A stretch of 64,000 nt of DNA from the NCBI GenBank assembly GCA_028829895.1, contig CM054178.1:106117558-106181557 (forward strand), written 5' to 3'. The notes beneath the pieces are model-generated. The model was not told where the DNA came from, did not search any database, and was given only the letters and a program-made list of their open reading frames with translations. The stretch is from Sinotaia quadrata (lineage: Eukaryota > Mollusca > Gastropoda > Architaenioglossa > Viviparidae). Positions 22,471 through 34,854 of the stretch are shown here, piece by piece; position 1 is the stretch's first letter; every line of letters starts with the position of its first letter. Position numbers and translations under genes: made by a program.

Positions 22471-24045
22471 CAGTTTATAGTTCATGTAGTAGATTTTCAG
22501 ATGAAATATGTTTCAAATGTAAGCTATTGAACTCCAAGACCCCCCAAAAGACGAAATTAGCAGAAAAAATTTGTTTGTTTTTGATATAAGGGATCATTTT
22601 AAGCAGACCAAAAATATTTCAGGCCAAAAGAACAATTTTGACCAGCAAAAAGCAATTACACTGGAATCCAGTCGTATGAAGGATTTTTTGTTTTACTGGG
22701 TTTTAACTCTGGGCATCAGCAGATGTTGCAAGAATCAATTATCACCGGATTTGACCGATTACGTCACTTTATTTTTTATTTACGATTTTCTTTTGCAACG
22801 TAATAATGTAGAGTACAATTTGGTGTGCATGTTTGTCTTGTTCTTTTCTTTTACTGGCAAGAAAATGATTTGCAACACGCATTAATAATGATTTCAACTA
22901 TCGCATACCGATTATTTTGAACAGTGCTTATTGAAAGTTTTGAGGGTCGGCGATGGTAGTACAATGATCAGTTTGGAATTACAAAACATTGGCTAAACCA
23001 AAATCACATTCGCATTGGATGATATGTTAATAGAAATTATTTAAGGGGATTTAATTTGGCTGCATATAAACGTATACATAAATACAGTTTTATAGGATTT
23101 AACACTGAGAATGAAAACAATTTTAAATCTCTTCCATACTATTGAGAATTTCTAATATAAATCTTTACATATAATCTTTGTTATTAAGGAACGCGCTTCT
23201 TATGACATCAAGCACACAGCTATCCACGCATTTAATAACAAATGTGTAATCTGATGCACTACACCGATTTCTATTGCTCATCGGACCCTCACCGAAATTA
23301 ATTCCTCGACCAAAAGATGTTGATCAATCGTAGTTCTATTTATTTTGTTGTGTTTCATAAATATTAATGCAGTAGCATTAATTTTCAATATGAGAGGCTT
23401 TCCCAAAACAGAATTCAAACTCTCAGTTCCAGAACGGTATTAATTAACTGCTGGCATTTGATAAAAAGGAGAAAGCATCGATCGCCGCCTTGCAGATAAG
23501 CTCCGTCAAACATCTTGAAGAACATCCTTAGGGAATTCAGTTTCTGATTGTTGGATCGATTTGGGATCGCTGCAACATATGTTGGACTAGAAAACACTTA
23601 AATGGGGAGTTGCAGTGGAGGGGAAGGGGAAAAGTTGAGGTCAGGGTGCTGTAATGTATGCAGTGACAATGACAGCCAATTGGACGTCTAATAGCGCTAC
23701 AATATTGCTCTCAACAAGAGCGACAGAAGCGTCTATATTAATAATTGTATTTTCCCCACCATAGATTAGTATTATATCTTTCCACAGTAGTACTGCAACA
23801 TTCCAAAACGAGCCCATTTATTTCGCATCATTTTCCTGTAATACAAAATGACTTTCCTATATAATTATCGTGTCAATCACCAAACAGTAATCACAGTATG
23901 AAAAGAAAGTGACAATAAGACCATCACGAGGACGAAAGTCACGTGCACAATACCTGTCATGAATAATTGATAAGAGATCAACATGCTTTGGTTCTGGATT
24001 GTTCTTATTGTGTAATAATTGCGTCAGCTCATACCTCTTTATATT

Positions 24046-24150
24046 TTGTGTTCAGCCTTCATAACTGATTTACTTAGTACCTCTTGTTCAGCCTTCATAA
24101 CTGATTCACTTAGTACCTCTTGTTCAGACTTCATAACTGATTCACTTAAT
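24046..24150. repeat. 36-bp tandem repeat x 3
   Basis: The unit contains CTTCATAACTGATTCACTTA then GTACCTCTTGTTCAG, and the copies are nearly identical. Confidence 0.85.
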
Positions 24151-26229
24151 TCTGCTCCTACTGAATAATCAGTTAAGCAATCGGAAAAGAAACAATACAG
24201 GTTGAAACTCTTTAGTCCTGCAAGCTGTAGGCCGGAAGCTCCCGTGGTCCGTGACGTTTTCAATCTGTCGCAATTAGTTTGCGGGGTCTGATCTGCCATT
24301 TACATGCAACACACTGAAATAGCAGCATTAAAAATACAGTTATTTTGCGGGTCTGAGCTACCATTAGCCACACGCAACACGCTGAAAAAGCATTGAAATT
24401 ACATTTCGTTTGTGTCTGACCTACACTTAAATAGCAGCATTAAAAGTACATTTATTTATTTTGATTGGTTTTGTGTTTTATATTTAAAGTTTCATTCTTT
24501 TCATGTTCAGGCATAATTTGTGTACAATAAACAATTAAACAATGAAAACGTCCTGGCAGAAATAAGGATTGTATTTCAAGCTTTTTTTCACGTTTTACAA
24601 CTGTGAGATGATTCAATCCTTGGTTTTTTATTCGCTGTTTGACTTCTTTTCTTCACGGGGTGGGAGCCCTAAAGCAAGCCTAGGGGTTAGATATATGTTT
24701 ATATAAGGGATTCTAAGAAGGCAAATTTTGTGTTCCGGCATTTCCTGTGGTCTGCTACTTGTTAGGACCCAAGGGTGATGGACTATAGAGTTATTCAACC
24801 TGGTATGAATTTAAATAAGATATTTTAATTGTTGTTTTTCCTTGGCAACACCACAAAGCACGAGAACAGCTTGTGATAAACAGATTAGTAATATCAAATA
24901 TGATGCATAGAAAAATATCATTATGCAATATTTACTATTTTACACAGCAAAATTATATGAAATTATTTGTTTATTTATAGTTTCTTCTTTACAAACTGTA
25001 AATTATATAATTTGTCAGAAAAGTTACACACATGTAGGAATAGACAATAATTAGTTTTACTTTGAAAATAACATGACGAATTAGTTCTAAAATGCGAAAT
25101 TATGCTGGATTAAATTATGTATAATGTGCTATAAAATCTGTAATCAAGCTTGACGGAAATAGTGAAAAAGAAATGTTTGGCTTATAACCAATAATTTATC
25201 TGCGTAAAGAATATATGGAAGAAACTGACGTGTCGATTTATGATTTTTGAAAGAAATATTTTAAACCTTTTTAAATTAAAATTTTTTTAATATTTCATAT
25301 TTATTCTAATAAATAAATGTACGTTTATATATGAGATGACGTAAAACAGAAATGGCGGCGTAATAATCTCCCCATAACCTCCTCCCCACGCCATCCCCAA
25401 AACAGTATGCTTGCTTAGCAAACACAGATCCATTTTCCTAATTCCCTTCCCCTTCCAATCAGATTGGCCCTTCTCCCAAGTCCTTTAGTAAAATTCTGGA
25501 GCCCTCACTTTGAAAAAGAAAAAGAAAAATCATAAAATTAGGTTTAATTGTACTGAATAAAACGCATGTAAACAAATTCTAATCTAGCCTTAAACCTAGC
25601 ATCTGTAATGTTTCGAAATTACTACTCTAGTGTTAGGTTTTATCATTATAAAGCTTGGTAGTAACAACCGCAGCTTACATCTAAAGGTGTGTAAGGCTGT
25701 GAAATAGTAATATAATCTTTGATCTTAATTTGTTAGACTGAGATATAACACTGTAAAATGTATGTTATACCTGTATTAACACGTGACTTTTGTTTTAATT
25801 TCAGAATGTCTGATCAGAAACACTTTAGCTTTTACTTTAATGCCAGTTCGTCTGACCAAATTCACTTTAGCCTTTGACGTATCGTAGTGTAGTGAAACAG
25901 ACATTTAGGGCTAACGAGCACAGTCCCAAACACTCAAATCCAACTGAGAGAAAATCCACCCCAAAAAATATAGAACGTAAAGATTGTTCAGAGCGTCCGC
26001 ATGGAAAATGAAGGTTATAAAAATAGAAGCAACCCAGACACATTCTCTTCAATCAATAATTTTGAAATTTCCTGTGTCCGACTCTGGACCGAGGTCATCC
26101 CTACTGGGACAGTGCATCGTGAAGCTGACTTAAACATCACTTGCTTGCTAGTGTAGGGGGCGCTTCCGGCTTCCGCTGTTTTCGCGGTTAAACATCACGT
26201 TCTTTATACGCGCTTATAACTAGGGCACG

Positions 26230-26400
26230 AAATAGGTCGAGTTACAATTCTTGTCCTATAGATAGCGTCACGGAAGGATAGTCTGATTCTTTAAATAGGT
26301 CGAGTTACAATTCTTGTCCTAAAGATAGCGTCACGGAAGGATAGTCTGATTCTTTAAATAGGTCGAGTTACAATTCTTGTCCTATAGATAGGGTCACGGA
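26230..26400. repeat. 63-bp tandem repeat x 2.7
   Basis: Units start at 26230, 26293 and 26356 (AAATAGGTCGAGTTACAATT...). The first two are almost identical. A single diverged copy is at 27791-27853. Confidence 0.9.
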
Positions 26401-26818
26401 TAGTTGTTGTTGTTGTTGTTGTTACGTTAACTTCTTCTGCTCCACAGGAATTGCGTGAAAACTTTTCATCTTCTTCAGATGTTCTCGGTTTTGATAGATT
26501 CCTTTGGCGCTTTCCACTTCTCTCTTTATTCCGATGGTTGGCGAAGTATGTTGCTGACATTGGATTTCTTTTTCGTTTGGTGCTTGCTTCCCTGCAACTG
26601 TTGTAGGTCCTCTTCTTTTTTTATAGTTTGTTGTTGTTGTTGTTGTTTTCTCCTTTTTTATTGTATTGCATCGGGTTGGTGTTTGGCGTGTAAAATTAAA
26701 ATTTCGGGTTGTTCCAGAGCCACTATGTGTACTTTGTTGTGTGTATCATGTGCACTAGAGCAGTGGGTTTGGGACCTACCAGTCTTTGTGCCCATGAGTT
26801 CTGCTGCTCTTGATGTTT

Positions 26819-27276
26819 GCAGTCATTAGTGCGAGTCTTTTTTTGGCGTGCTGTGGTTGCTCTTGATGTTTGCAGTCATTAGTGCCCAGTCTTTTTTGGC
26901 GTGCTGTGGTTGCTCTTGATGTTTGCAGTCATTAGTGCGAGTCTTTTTTGGCGTGCTGTGGTTGCTCTTGATGTTTGCAGTCATTAGTGCGAGTCTTTTT
27001 TGGCGTGCTGTGGTTGCTCTTGATGTTTGCAGTCATTAGTGCGAGTCTTTTTTGGCGTGCTGTGGTTGCTCTTGATGTTTGCAGTCATTAGTGCGAGTCT
27101 TTTTTGGCGTGCTGTGGTTGCTCTTGATGTTTGCAGTCATTAGTGCCAGTCTTTTTTGGCGTGCTGTGGTTGCTCTTGATGTTTGCAGTCATTAGTGCGA
27201 GTCTTTTTTGGCGTGCTGTGGTTGCTCTTGATGTTTGCAGTCATTAGTGCCCAGTCTTTTTTGGCGTGCTGTGGTT
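26819..27276. repeat. 52-53 bp tandem repeat x 9
   Basis: Units start at 26819, 26872, 26925, 26977 and then every 52 bp to 27237. The core reads GCAGTCATTAGTGCGAGTCT followed by TTTTTGGCGTGCTGTGG. Copies differ mainly at GCGAG versus GCCCAG and in T-run length. GC content is higher than in the surroundings. Confidence 0.95.
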
Positions 27277-27790
27277 GTCGAAATTTTCCGTCTCTGAGAC
27301 TGACTGTAACGGTGGCCGACCACCTCGCCTTGGGTGCTGTCACAGTCGGGTTGTGGCGTGCAGAATTTTGTTATGTTCTCATTCGGAAGCCGGTCTGAAG
27401 AACTGTAATCTGTGCTTGGAGTTGTTGTTGTTTGTTTATTTGTTTTGGGGGGTGGTGGTGTAAGCTGCCTTCAGAAACCGGTCTTGGCGAATTAGAAACC
27501 GCCCGTGGTTCGCCACTAGTTTCGGGACACCGTCGTTTGGAAAATCGCCACGAGTGGTGTTGTTGTTTTGTGAGTTGTAGTCTGTTGCAGTTTGCGTTTG
27601 TTATCTTGCGTGTCTTCTCTTCGTAGATTTTGATTTCTCCACAGACATTAGGCCGGCGATTTCAGAATTTGCGCCCAGTGGAGAAGTGGCATGTAGAGGT
27701 TAAGTCTGTGTTTGTTGATGTCTTGATGTTGAGCCCATGGTCCTCACCAGCATCGGGGCACAGTAGTAAGGAGGGCAAGTCTGAATCTTT

Positions 27791-27853
27791 AAATAGAATG
27801 GAGTACAATTCTTGTCTTGTAGCTAGGGTTAAGAGAGCAAGTCTAATTCTTTA
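27791..27853. repeat. Diverged single copy of the 63-bp unit
   Basis: Similar to the array at 26230-26400, about 1.4 kb away, and directly followed by the 36-bp array at 27861. Confidence 0.75.
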
Positions 27854-27860
27854 ATTGTAT

Positions 27861-28036
27861 GAATTGTAAGAATGATAAGACAGTCTAATAAGAGATGAAT
27901 TGTAAGAATGATAAGACAGTCTAATAAGAGATGAATTGTAAGAATAATAAGACAGTCTAATAAGAGATGAATTGTAAGAATGATAAGACAGTCTAATAAG
28001 AGATGAATTGTAAGAATGATAAGACAGTCTGATAAG
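27861..28036. repeat. 36-bp tandem repeat x 5
   Basis: Units start at 27861, 27897, 27933, 27969 and 28005 (GAATTGTAAGAATGATAAGA then CAGTCTAATAAGAGAT). Almost perfect. A multiple-of-three unit gives repeat-generated ORFs on the minus strand. Confidence 0.95.
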
Positions 28037-28823
28037 AAACACTTTAATGAGGAAATTAAAACCAAAGTCGATTCATTTTGAAATTGTCAAATTTACTTAT
28101 GTGTTGTATTGGTCAATGTGTCCAGATATTTGTGCACGTATTTGGCATGTATAATTCTCATGCCAGCCTTAAGTTTATGGTATGACTTAGGCAGACCAGG
28201 ATCTATTCTAACGTAGGATTGATAATTCCAATAATTAAATTTTGCAAATTAATTTCAGACTGATATTTATGCATAAAACACTACCTAAATAGCGAATATG
28301 TGATATTTTAAGTATTTTCATTTGAGATATAATCAAAATAATGATTGTAAGGATGTCCACAAAATGATGTTCTTTAAGCAAAGGTTAAACTAATAATGCA
28401 ATAAGGATCTGATGTGTGTATGTGCGTGCGTGTGCGTATGTCTGTATATGTATCCGTGCGAAAATAACCGTAACAAAAAATGTAACATGGTTGACTTAAA
28501 TGTATATGCTGTTATGAAGCTTGATCAATGTTCTAACAAATGTCAAGAAACAGTAGTTACAGCACACTACTATTCTTTTGTAGTAGGATACATGAAAATG
28601 TTTATGTTTTAAAATGTTTGTTTCACGGTCAACTTAACACCATGGTTTAAATAGGTCAAAGTGTATTGAACTGCAGCATATACTATGCATATGAACACAA
28701 TAGGTAATGATAGGTCGATCAAAAGTTTAAATAGGCAGGCATTTCTATTCATTCCCTGTCACATCGTTCGTCACTCGCATTCAACACCACTTTCACAAGC
28801 CTGGAATCCTCCAGCGTTCTAAC

Positions 28824-29207
28824 CTGAATTGCATTTGTTACATTCCAGCCAGCCTGCCACTCTGATATTTTGTCTTGTTTGGGTCCAGCTTCACCTGGCT
28901 GAGAGAATTCGTCGATGTGTCCAAAGTTCCCCCAGTCATCCGCTGGGCTGCTTAAATAGGTGTCGGCACACTTGCCCGTGAACGAATTGCCATTGTGCAA
29001 AACGTTCAGTTCGTGTTCGCTCTCTGAGTGGGAGTACTTAGCGAACTGAACACGTTCAACTTTATCTCCACGTGATACAAAGAGGCGACTTCGAATTCCT
29101 TCCGTGATGTGAACTAGTTTGTCTTTCAGGCCCATGGTGACGTATGGTTCCAAGCGTCTTCTGCTGATGAACAATGTATCGTAACGGTTGGCTCACTAGA
29201 AACTCAT
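28824..29207 (-). CDS. SLC32A1: VGAT/VIAAT (SLC32A1-type), first coding exon
   Basis: The coding part is 28824-29135: 104 codons of the cytosolic N-terminus, ending in WQAGWNVTNAIQ, the conserved lead-in to the first membrane helix, at a CAG/GTTAGA junction (28823). The joined protein reads NAIQ then GMFIVSFPYA, as in the family. I chose ATG 29133-29135 because its context (GTCACCATGG) is an ideal Kozak site; the frame stays open upstream but with no ATG. A TTTTTCAG acceptor at 29208-29210 shows that this exon starts at 29207 with 72 bases of 5' UTR, including a three-codon upstream ORF, so an untranslated exon must lie further upstream. The N-terminus is short and acidic/polar, as usual. VGAT marks GABA/glycine neurons. 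Confidence 0.93.
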
Positions 29208-29838
29208 CTGAAAAAGTCATTGTGTGTAAGCCTTCCCATTAAATAATAACACGAAATTTAACTAGGCACAAAATTAAATGTACAATAAAGACAATAGTGT
29301 TTATTTGATATGTATAGTTAACTATTAGTTTTATTAAGTTTCTAATCGAAACAGACAATTTAAAACTCCAACCATAAATGCATTTTCTATTATATATACA
29401 AATTTATGAAGCCGATAAAAAGCAATCATGACAAGTGTGTGCAAAATTATTAAAAATTACATAGCCCAAACTAACTACGTGCTAAGATGAAGCTTCATTA
29501 TATCACAGCTAGAGTGAGCTCCCTTACACAGAGCTGTACAATAAATAATTAGGTGTGATCTTGTTAGAATAGTTACAATGCGGAATCACTATAACATGAG
29601 GTGACAGGCTGGAGCACAGTGCTTTAATAGCTAGACTGAACTCTTACTTAATGTAGTGCTAAAGCTGTGCACGAGGGCTTGTTAAAACGTTAAATTGTTG
29701 GAAATGTGGATATAGTATTGTTACAATCAAGCCGGTTTTTACTAATTTTGTCAATAAAACTTACATATGTTTACAGACTGTATCTTGACTAAATAGTAAT
29801 GTGGAGAGTAGCTTGGTATTATTTCAGATACTGTAAAT
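29208..29838. other. Unique AT-rich intron DNA upstream of VGAT coding exon
   Basis: I see no gene or repeat here apart from the 8-bp target duplication at 29831-29838. On the minus strand this is probably the first intron of VGAT. Confidence 0.5.
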
Positions 29839-31111
29839 CAGGGGTCTCAAACTCATTTTACCTGGGGGCCGCTGGAAGTAGAGTCTGGGTGAAGCTGGGC
29901 CGCATCATTATTCCCTGCTGCCAGAGACCTGGCAACGTTTCCTCTTACATAGCTCAGACACATTTGGCTTCAGGGAGGAAGCCACTGAGACCCTCAGTAA
30001 GTTTGGACCTGAATTTTGACTTATTAAAGTTCATGGTGGAGAGGAGCTTTACACACAGATAGGTGCTCCCCAAAAGGCACTTGGTCCGCTTGAACATCCT
30101 GGAAAGCTCAGGGAAGGTAAGGGGCAATTCTCTTAAAAACTGCCCAAGCTTTTCTGCTTTTCCACTCACCTCCCTGAACTTGGCTTTGAGTTCAGAATTA
30201 CAATGTATGTCAATTAGCTCCATTTGAAGCACAGAAGGGGAATCTTCCACATCGAAGGAGAAGGGGTCAGCAAATATTTGAAAGGTGGTTCTGTGTTTCT
30301 TGAATTCTGCAAACCTGTGATCAAATTCTTCATGCAGCTTTACAATGGCATCAACATACTTCTCACCACTGAATGGTGTGGCACAATCCATGAGTGCCTT
30401 ACAAGCTGGGAAATGGCAGAGGTTTGTCTGAAAAAGCTGGGCTTTCCATAACACAAGTTTTGTGGAAAATGCTCTGACATTGTCAAATGCTGCGCTGACA
30501 AGCTGCCCCTGGCCTTGTAATTTCTTGTTCAGTACATTCAGCTCTTCTATGATGTCAACAAGAAAAGCTAAGTCCATGAGCCATTTGGGATCACTTAGTA
30601 CAGGAACAGCCATCCCATCCTTCTCCATTAAGATTTTCACTTCAGCTCTCAACTCATAAAACCTCTTCAAGAACTGTCCCTTGCTAAGCCAACTTACCTT
30701 GGTTATTTTTCTGTTCTTTCAGTCTACTATTTTTCTTCTTTGCTAAACTCTTCACCTGCTTTTTCGACATGAAAATGCTGTTTTTTCCGAACAACTCATC
30801 TGTGGGTAGACCTGTAGGGTCTATAATCTATATAGAATTATCTTGCTAGATCTGGATGCTTTTGAACTTTGCTAAATGGTAGCAATATGTAACAGGCTTG
30901 GGAAAGAAAGTCGCCGAGTTTGGCAACACACCGTTACTGTCACGATCCTGAGGTATGGTAGCCCACAAGTGACAAAAACTATAAAACTCCCAAGCTGCGT
31001 GAGAAAAATGTGCGGGCCTCACTATCACTAAACTTTGATATCAAGTGGGGGCCACAAAATATCGTCACGCGGGCCGCAAATGGCCCGCGGGCCGCATGTA
31101 TGAGACCCCTG
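29839..31111 (-). mobile_element. hAT transposon, internally deleted, with intact ends
   Basis: The 1273-bp element begins CAGGGGTCTCAAAC and ends with the inverted form (TGAGACCCCTG), 11 perfect terminal bases. It is flanked by an identical 8-bp target duplication, CTGTAAAT, at 29831-29838 and 31112-31119, diagnostic of hAT elements. The ends resemble the Charlie8-type family from which vertebrate GTF2IRD2 took its transposase domain. GC-rich subterminal runs of GGCCCGCGGGCC lie at the right end. Inside are only the first and last parts of a transposase gene. It could be mobilised only by a transposase supplied from elsewhere. Confidence 0.93.
29954..30770 (-). pseudogene. hAT transposase remnant (GTF2IRD2-like), internal deletion
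   Basis: On the minus strand an ATG at 30770 starts a short Lys-rich N-terminus (28 codons, stop at 30684-30686). A shifted frame then continues from about 30690 to TGA 29954-29956 with some 240 residues. This second part matches the C-terminal region of GTF2IRD2/hAT transposases: FYELRAEVKILMEKDG, then DPKWLMDLAFLVDIIEELN and a LNKKLQGQGQL motif. The BED finger and catalytic RNase H-like core, normally several hundred residues, are missing, as expected of an internal deletion joining both ends. The remaining frame has no stops, so the deletion may be recent. It cannot encode an active transposase. Confidence 0.88.
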
Positions 31112-31284
31112 CTGTAAATGATTCAGAGCCAAAAGATGAACAATCTCTCTACCGTCCTAAAACAAAATTTATATCTGATGAAATTCAGAGCATTACTGAT
31201 GTAAAATAAAACTAAAACACAACCACAATTAGTACGGTAGCGATTGGCAGCAAGTGACAACGGCAGTAGACGATGTGTGTAGTA

Positions 31285-31476
31285 GTAGTCGTTGAGACTA
31301 ATATGTAGCACCAATAGAAAATGAGTATAGTGGTAGTCGTTGAGACTAATATATAGCACCAATAGAAAACAAGAATAGTGGTAGTAGTTGAGACTAATAT
31401 ATAGCACCAATAGAAAACGAGTATAGTGGTAGTCGTTGAGACTAATTAGAGCAGCAATAGAAAACGAGCACAGAAG
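31285..31476. repeat. 48-bp tandem repeat x 4
   Basis: Units start at 31285, 31333, 31381 and 31429 (GTAGTCGTTGAGACTAATAT then ATAGCACCAATAGAAAAC). Confidence 0.9.
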
Positions 31477-31539
31477 AGGGTACAAAACTAACTGCCTCTA
31501 ATGGCAGTAATAAGAAACTGTTTAAACTTAGTAAACTGT

Positions 31540-31800
31540 AGAACTATTAGAAAACAAGTCAGAAAGAAACAGTATAAACTTGCAGAGTGGCAATATTAGA
31601 AAAGAAGTTAGAAAAGTATAGACTAGCAGACTGTGGCAATATTAGAAAATAACTAAGAAAAATATAAATTAGCAGACTGGCAATATTAGAAAATAACTAA
31701 GTAAAATATAAATTAGCAGACTGGCAATATTAAAATAAAATACAATAAAATATAAACTAGCAGACTGTATCAATATTAGAAAATAAATAATGATAGTATA
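31540..31800. repeat. Degenerate repeat, about 40-46 bp x 5-6
   Basis: Units contain TAGCAGACTGGCAATATTAG followed by AAAATAACTAAG. Copy length varies. Confidence 0.8.
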
Positions 31801-31859
31801 TAGCAGAAAACTAGTGTAGATGTGGATGAAAACTAGTTCAGGAGTAGAAAACTGATGCA

Positions 31860-32270
31860 ATTTGAGTACAAAAGTAATTCAGTATGAGAAGAAAACTAGC
31901 GCAGTAGGAATAAAAAAAACTACTGCACTAGAAGTAGAAAGCTTTTGCAGTAGGAACAGAAAACTACTGCAATCGAAGTAGAAAGCTAGTGAGGCGAAAT
32001 AGAAAACTACTGCAGTAGAAGCAGAAAGCTAGTGCAGTAGAAGAAGAAATCTAGTACAGTAAGAGTATAAAAACTAATGCAGTAAGAGGAGGAGTAGTAA
32101 AATAGTGCAATGTGAGCAGACAACTGCTGTATTAGAAATAGACAACTAGTGCAGAATGAACAGCAAAAGTAGAAAACCAGAGAAGTTTGAGCAGACAACA
32201 AAAAGTGTTGGAGCAAACAACTAAAAAAAAATTTGGAGCAGGCAACTAGCACAGAAGGATTAAAATTATT
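31860..32270. repeat. Degenerate AG-rich repeat, about 28-36 bp units
   Basis: Many diverged units of the type GAAAACTACTGCAGTAGAAG with variable spacing. Confidence 0.75.
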
Positions 32271-32403
32271 ACTCAATCATTAACTTACATAAGAAACAAA
32301 AGTACGTTCATTGCTTCCAGTTTGGCCACAATGATAAAGAATTTTCATTTATGCAAAATCCAGAATCGTCATTACAACAGTAGGAAGCAGCACCATGCAA
32401 ATT

Positions 32404-32420
32404 AGTTTATTTGCACAGAA
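32404..32420. repeat. G-run
   Basis: Ten and then six consecutive G separated by one A. Confidence 0.9.
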
Positions 32421-32569
32421 AGGGGGGGGGGAGGGGGGCGTTTTATAACCTGCAAAGCCTTACAGTTCCAAAGTCCGTAAGAGGTGAGGCCATCGAGAAA
32501 ATCAGCAGAAGTTAGAAATAGACCTTATATAAAAACATTTCGCTTCGAATTGTGAGCTTTTCATTTTAT

Positions 32570-34815
32570 TTACGCGCTAGTTCCTTCCAAGAGGCAAGCA
32601 TTTCAAGTCATCTCTTTAGCAAACATTCAAATTTAATCGGAACGCTTGGAAATATATATCTAGTGCAAATCACTCTAATTTCAATTAGATCGTTGTGCAA
32701 TTTTATCTTCTTTTGCAAGCATTCGAACAGTACTCAGAGGAGTGGACAATTTTATCTTCTTTTGCAAGCATTGGTAGGGCTTAGAGAAGTGGGCAACTTT
32801 ATCTTCTTTTGCAAGCATTGGTAGGGCTTAGAGAAGTGGGCAACTTTATCTTCTTTTGCAAGCATTGGTAGGGCTTAGAGAAGTGGGCAATTTTATCTTC
32901 TTTTGCAAGCATTGGTAGGGCTTAGAGAAGTGGGCAACTTTATCTTCTTTTGCAAGCATTGGTAGGGCTTAGAGAAGTGGGCAACTTTATCTTCTTTTGC
33001 AAGCATTGGTAGGGCTTAGAGAAGTGGGCAACTTTATCTTCTTTTGCAAGCATTGGTAGGGCTTAGAGAAGTGGGCAATTTTATCTTCTTTTGCAAGCAT
33101 TGGTAGGGCTTAGAGAAGTGGGCAACTTTATCTTCTTTTGCAAGCATTGGTAGGGCTTAGAGAAGTGGGCAATTTTATCTTCTTTTGCAAGCATTGGTAG
33201 GGCTTAGAGAAGTGGGCAATTTTATCTTCTTTTGCAAGCATTGGTAGGGCTTAGAGAAGTGGGCAATTTTATCTTCTTTTGCAAGCATTGGTAGTGCTTA
33301 GAGAAGTGGGCAATTTTATCTTCTTTTGCAAGCATTGGTAGGGCTTAGAGAAGTGGGCAATTTTATCTTCTTTTGCAAGCATTGGTAGGGCTTAGAGAAG
33401 TGGGCAATTTTATCTTCTTTTGCAAGCATTGGTAGTGCTTAGAGAAGTGGGCAATTTTATCTTCTTTTGCAAACATTCGAAAAAAGTCGAAATATTTTAA
33501 CAAATTATGTTGTTTGCAAATATTAGAACTATAGTCTCAATATTGTACATATGTACCTTTGGCAACATTCAAGCTGCATTTAGAACATTGTACAATTTTA
33601 TCCTTTTAGCAAGCAATTGAAACTATTAGAAAACTTGGTAATTTATCTCGTTAGCAAATAAAAGTGAAACTGTCAGAACGCTTGGCAATTTATCTCGTTA
33701 GCAAATAAAAGTGAAACTGTCAGAACGCTTGGCAATTTATCTCGTTAGCAAATAAAAGTGAAACTGTCAGAACGCTTGGCAATTTATCTCGTTAGCAAAT
33801 AAAAGTGAAACTGTCAGAAAGCTTGGCAATTTATCTCGTTAGCAAATAAAAGTGAAACTGTCAGAACGCTTGGCGATTTATCTCGTTAGCAAATAAGCTT
33901 GAAGCTATCAAAATTCATGGCGGTTTATATCATTAGGGAACAAAATTGAAACTGTCAGAACATTTAACAATTTATGCCATTAGCAAACATCCTAACTTAG
34001 TCTGAGCATTGGGAAAAGTCTATCTTTGCAAAAACAACTTCAAGCATCTGTCAAAGATTTGGTCAATTTATTCTCGTGTGAATACATTAACACATCAGAC
34101 AGAAATATGAATTAAAATATTCTATCGTTTTAACAACCATTCGAATTTTAGTAAGAACAATGGGAAATTGTATATCTTACTCCTAATGTTATTTAAAACA
34201 ATGGGCAATTGCATTTCTTACTCCTAATGTTATTTAAAACAATGGGCAATTGCATTTCTTACTCCTAATGTTATTTAAAACAATGGGCAATTGCATTTCT
34301 TACTCCTAATGTTATTTAAAACAATGGGCAATTGTATTTCTTACTCTTAATGTTATTCAAACAATGGGCAATTTTATTTGTTTCGAAACATTCAAAAATT
34401 GAGTCAGAACTTTGAATAACATTCGTCTGTAACAAACATTTCGACTTTCAACTAGAGGATAATGTAATTTTACCTCTTCTGCAAACATTCATAATTAAGT
34501 TTTAGTTAGAATAATGAGTAATTTTATCTCGTCTGCAAACATACGAAATTATGTTTATGACTTTGCAAACATTCGAAATGAAATTAGAACTCTGGCAATG
34601 TATCTCTTTTGCAAAGTCACGTGTAACTAGCCAGTCAGAAAGAAGCGATTTATCACTTAGTCACGTTTAACTGGCAGTCATTTTAGGCGACTTATCTCTT
34701 ATGCAAAGTCTCCTGTAGAGAGACAGTAAGATGGAGGTAATTTATCTCTGTATCTCTTTTGCAAAGTCAGGTCTAATTAAGCAATCAGATTGAAGCGGTT
34801 TATCTCTTGTGAAAA
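32570..34815. repeat. 2.2-kb minisatellite superarray, basic unit about 47 bp
   Basis: The whole stretch is built from diverged units with a common layout: GCAAACATTCGAA, then a variable AGTCAGAA segment, then TGGGCAATTTTATCTCTTTT. Three stretches were separately homogenised. Block 1 is 15 units of exactly 47 bp from 32764 to 33468. Block 2 is five units of 47 bp from 33656 to 33890. Block 3 is five units of 41 bp from 34179 to 34383. Between the blocks single diverged units of 40-55 bp remain recognisable. There is no consistent open frame across it. It lacks the unique spacers of a CRISPR array. Confidence 0.9.
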
Positions 34816-34854
34816 ACGGGACAGCACCTTCGTGGAGGAATAAGACTGCTAGTT

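Larger units (their letters stand above)
21107..28823. other. Rest of the large VGAT intron
   Basis: No further gene is supported. The stretch holds several minisatellites (listed separately), TTG repeats near 26.41 and 26.63 kb, and unique AT-rich sequence. Open frames inside the arrays are products of repeat length rather than genes. Confidence 0.6.

Noticed and set aside
26354..26560. 68-codon minus-strand ORF with a Thr run
   Set aside because: The Thr run comes from the TTG repeat at 26404-26421; no splice signals or known domain.
27829..28065. Leu/Ile-rich repeated frames on the minus strand
   Set aside because: A product of the 36-bp array (a multiple of three), open in more than one frame.
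32570..33900. Regular repeats resembling a CRISPR array
   Set aside because: The units are continuous, without unique spacers, and the sequence is from an animal genome with introns.
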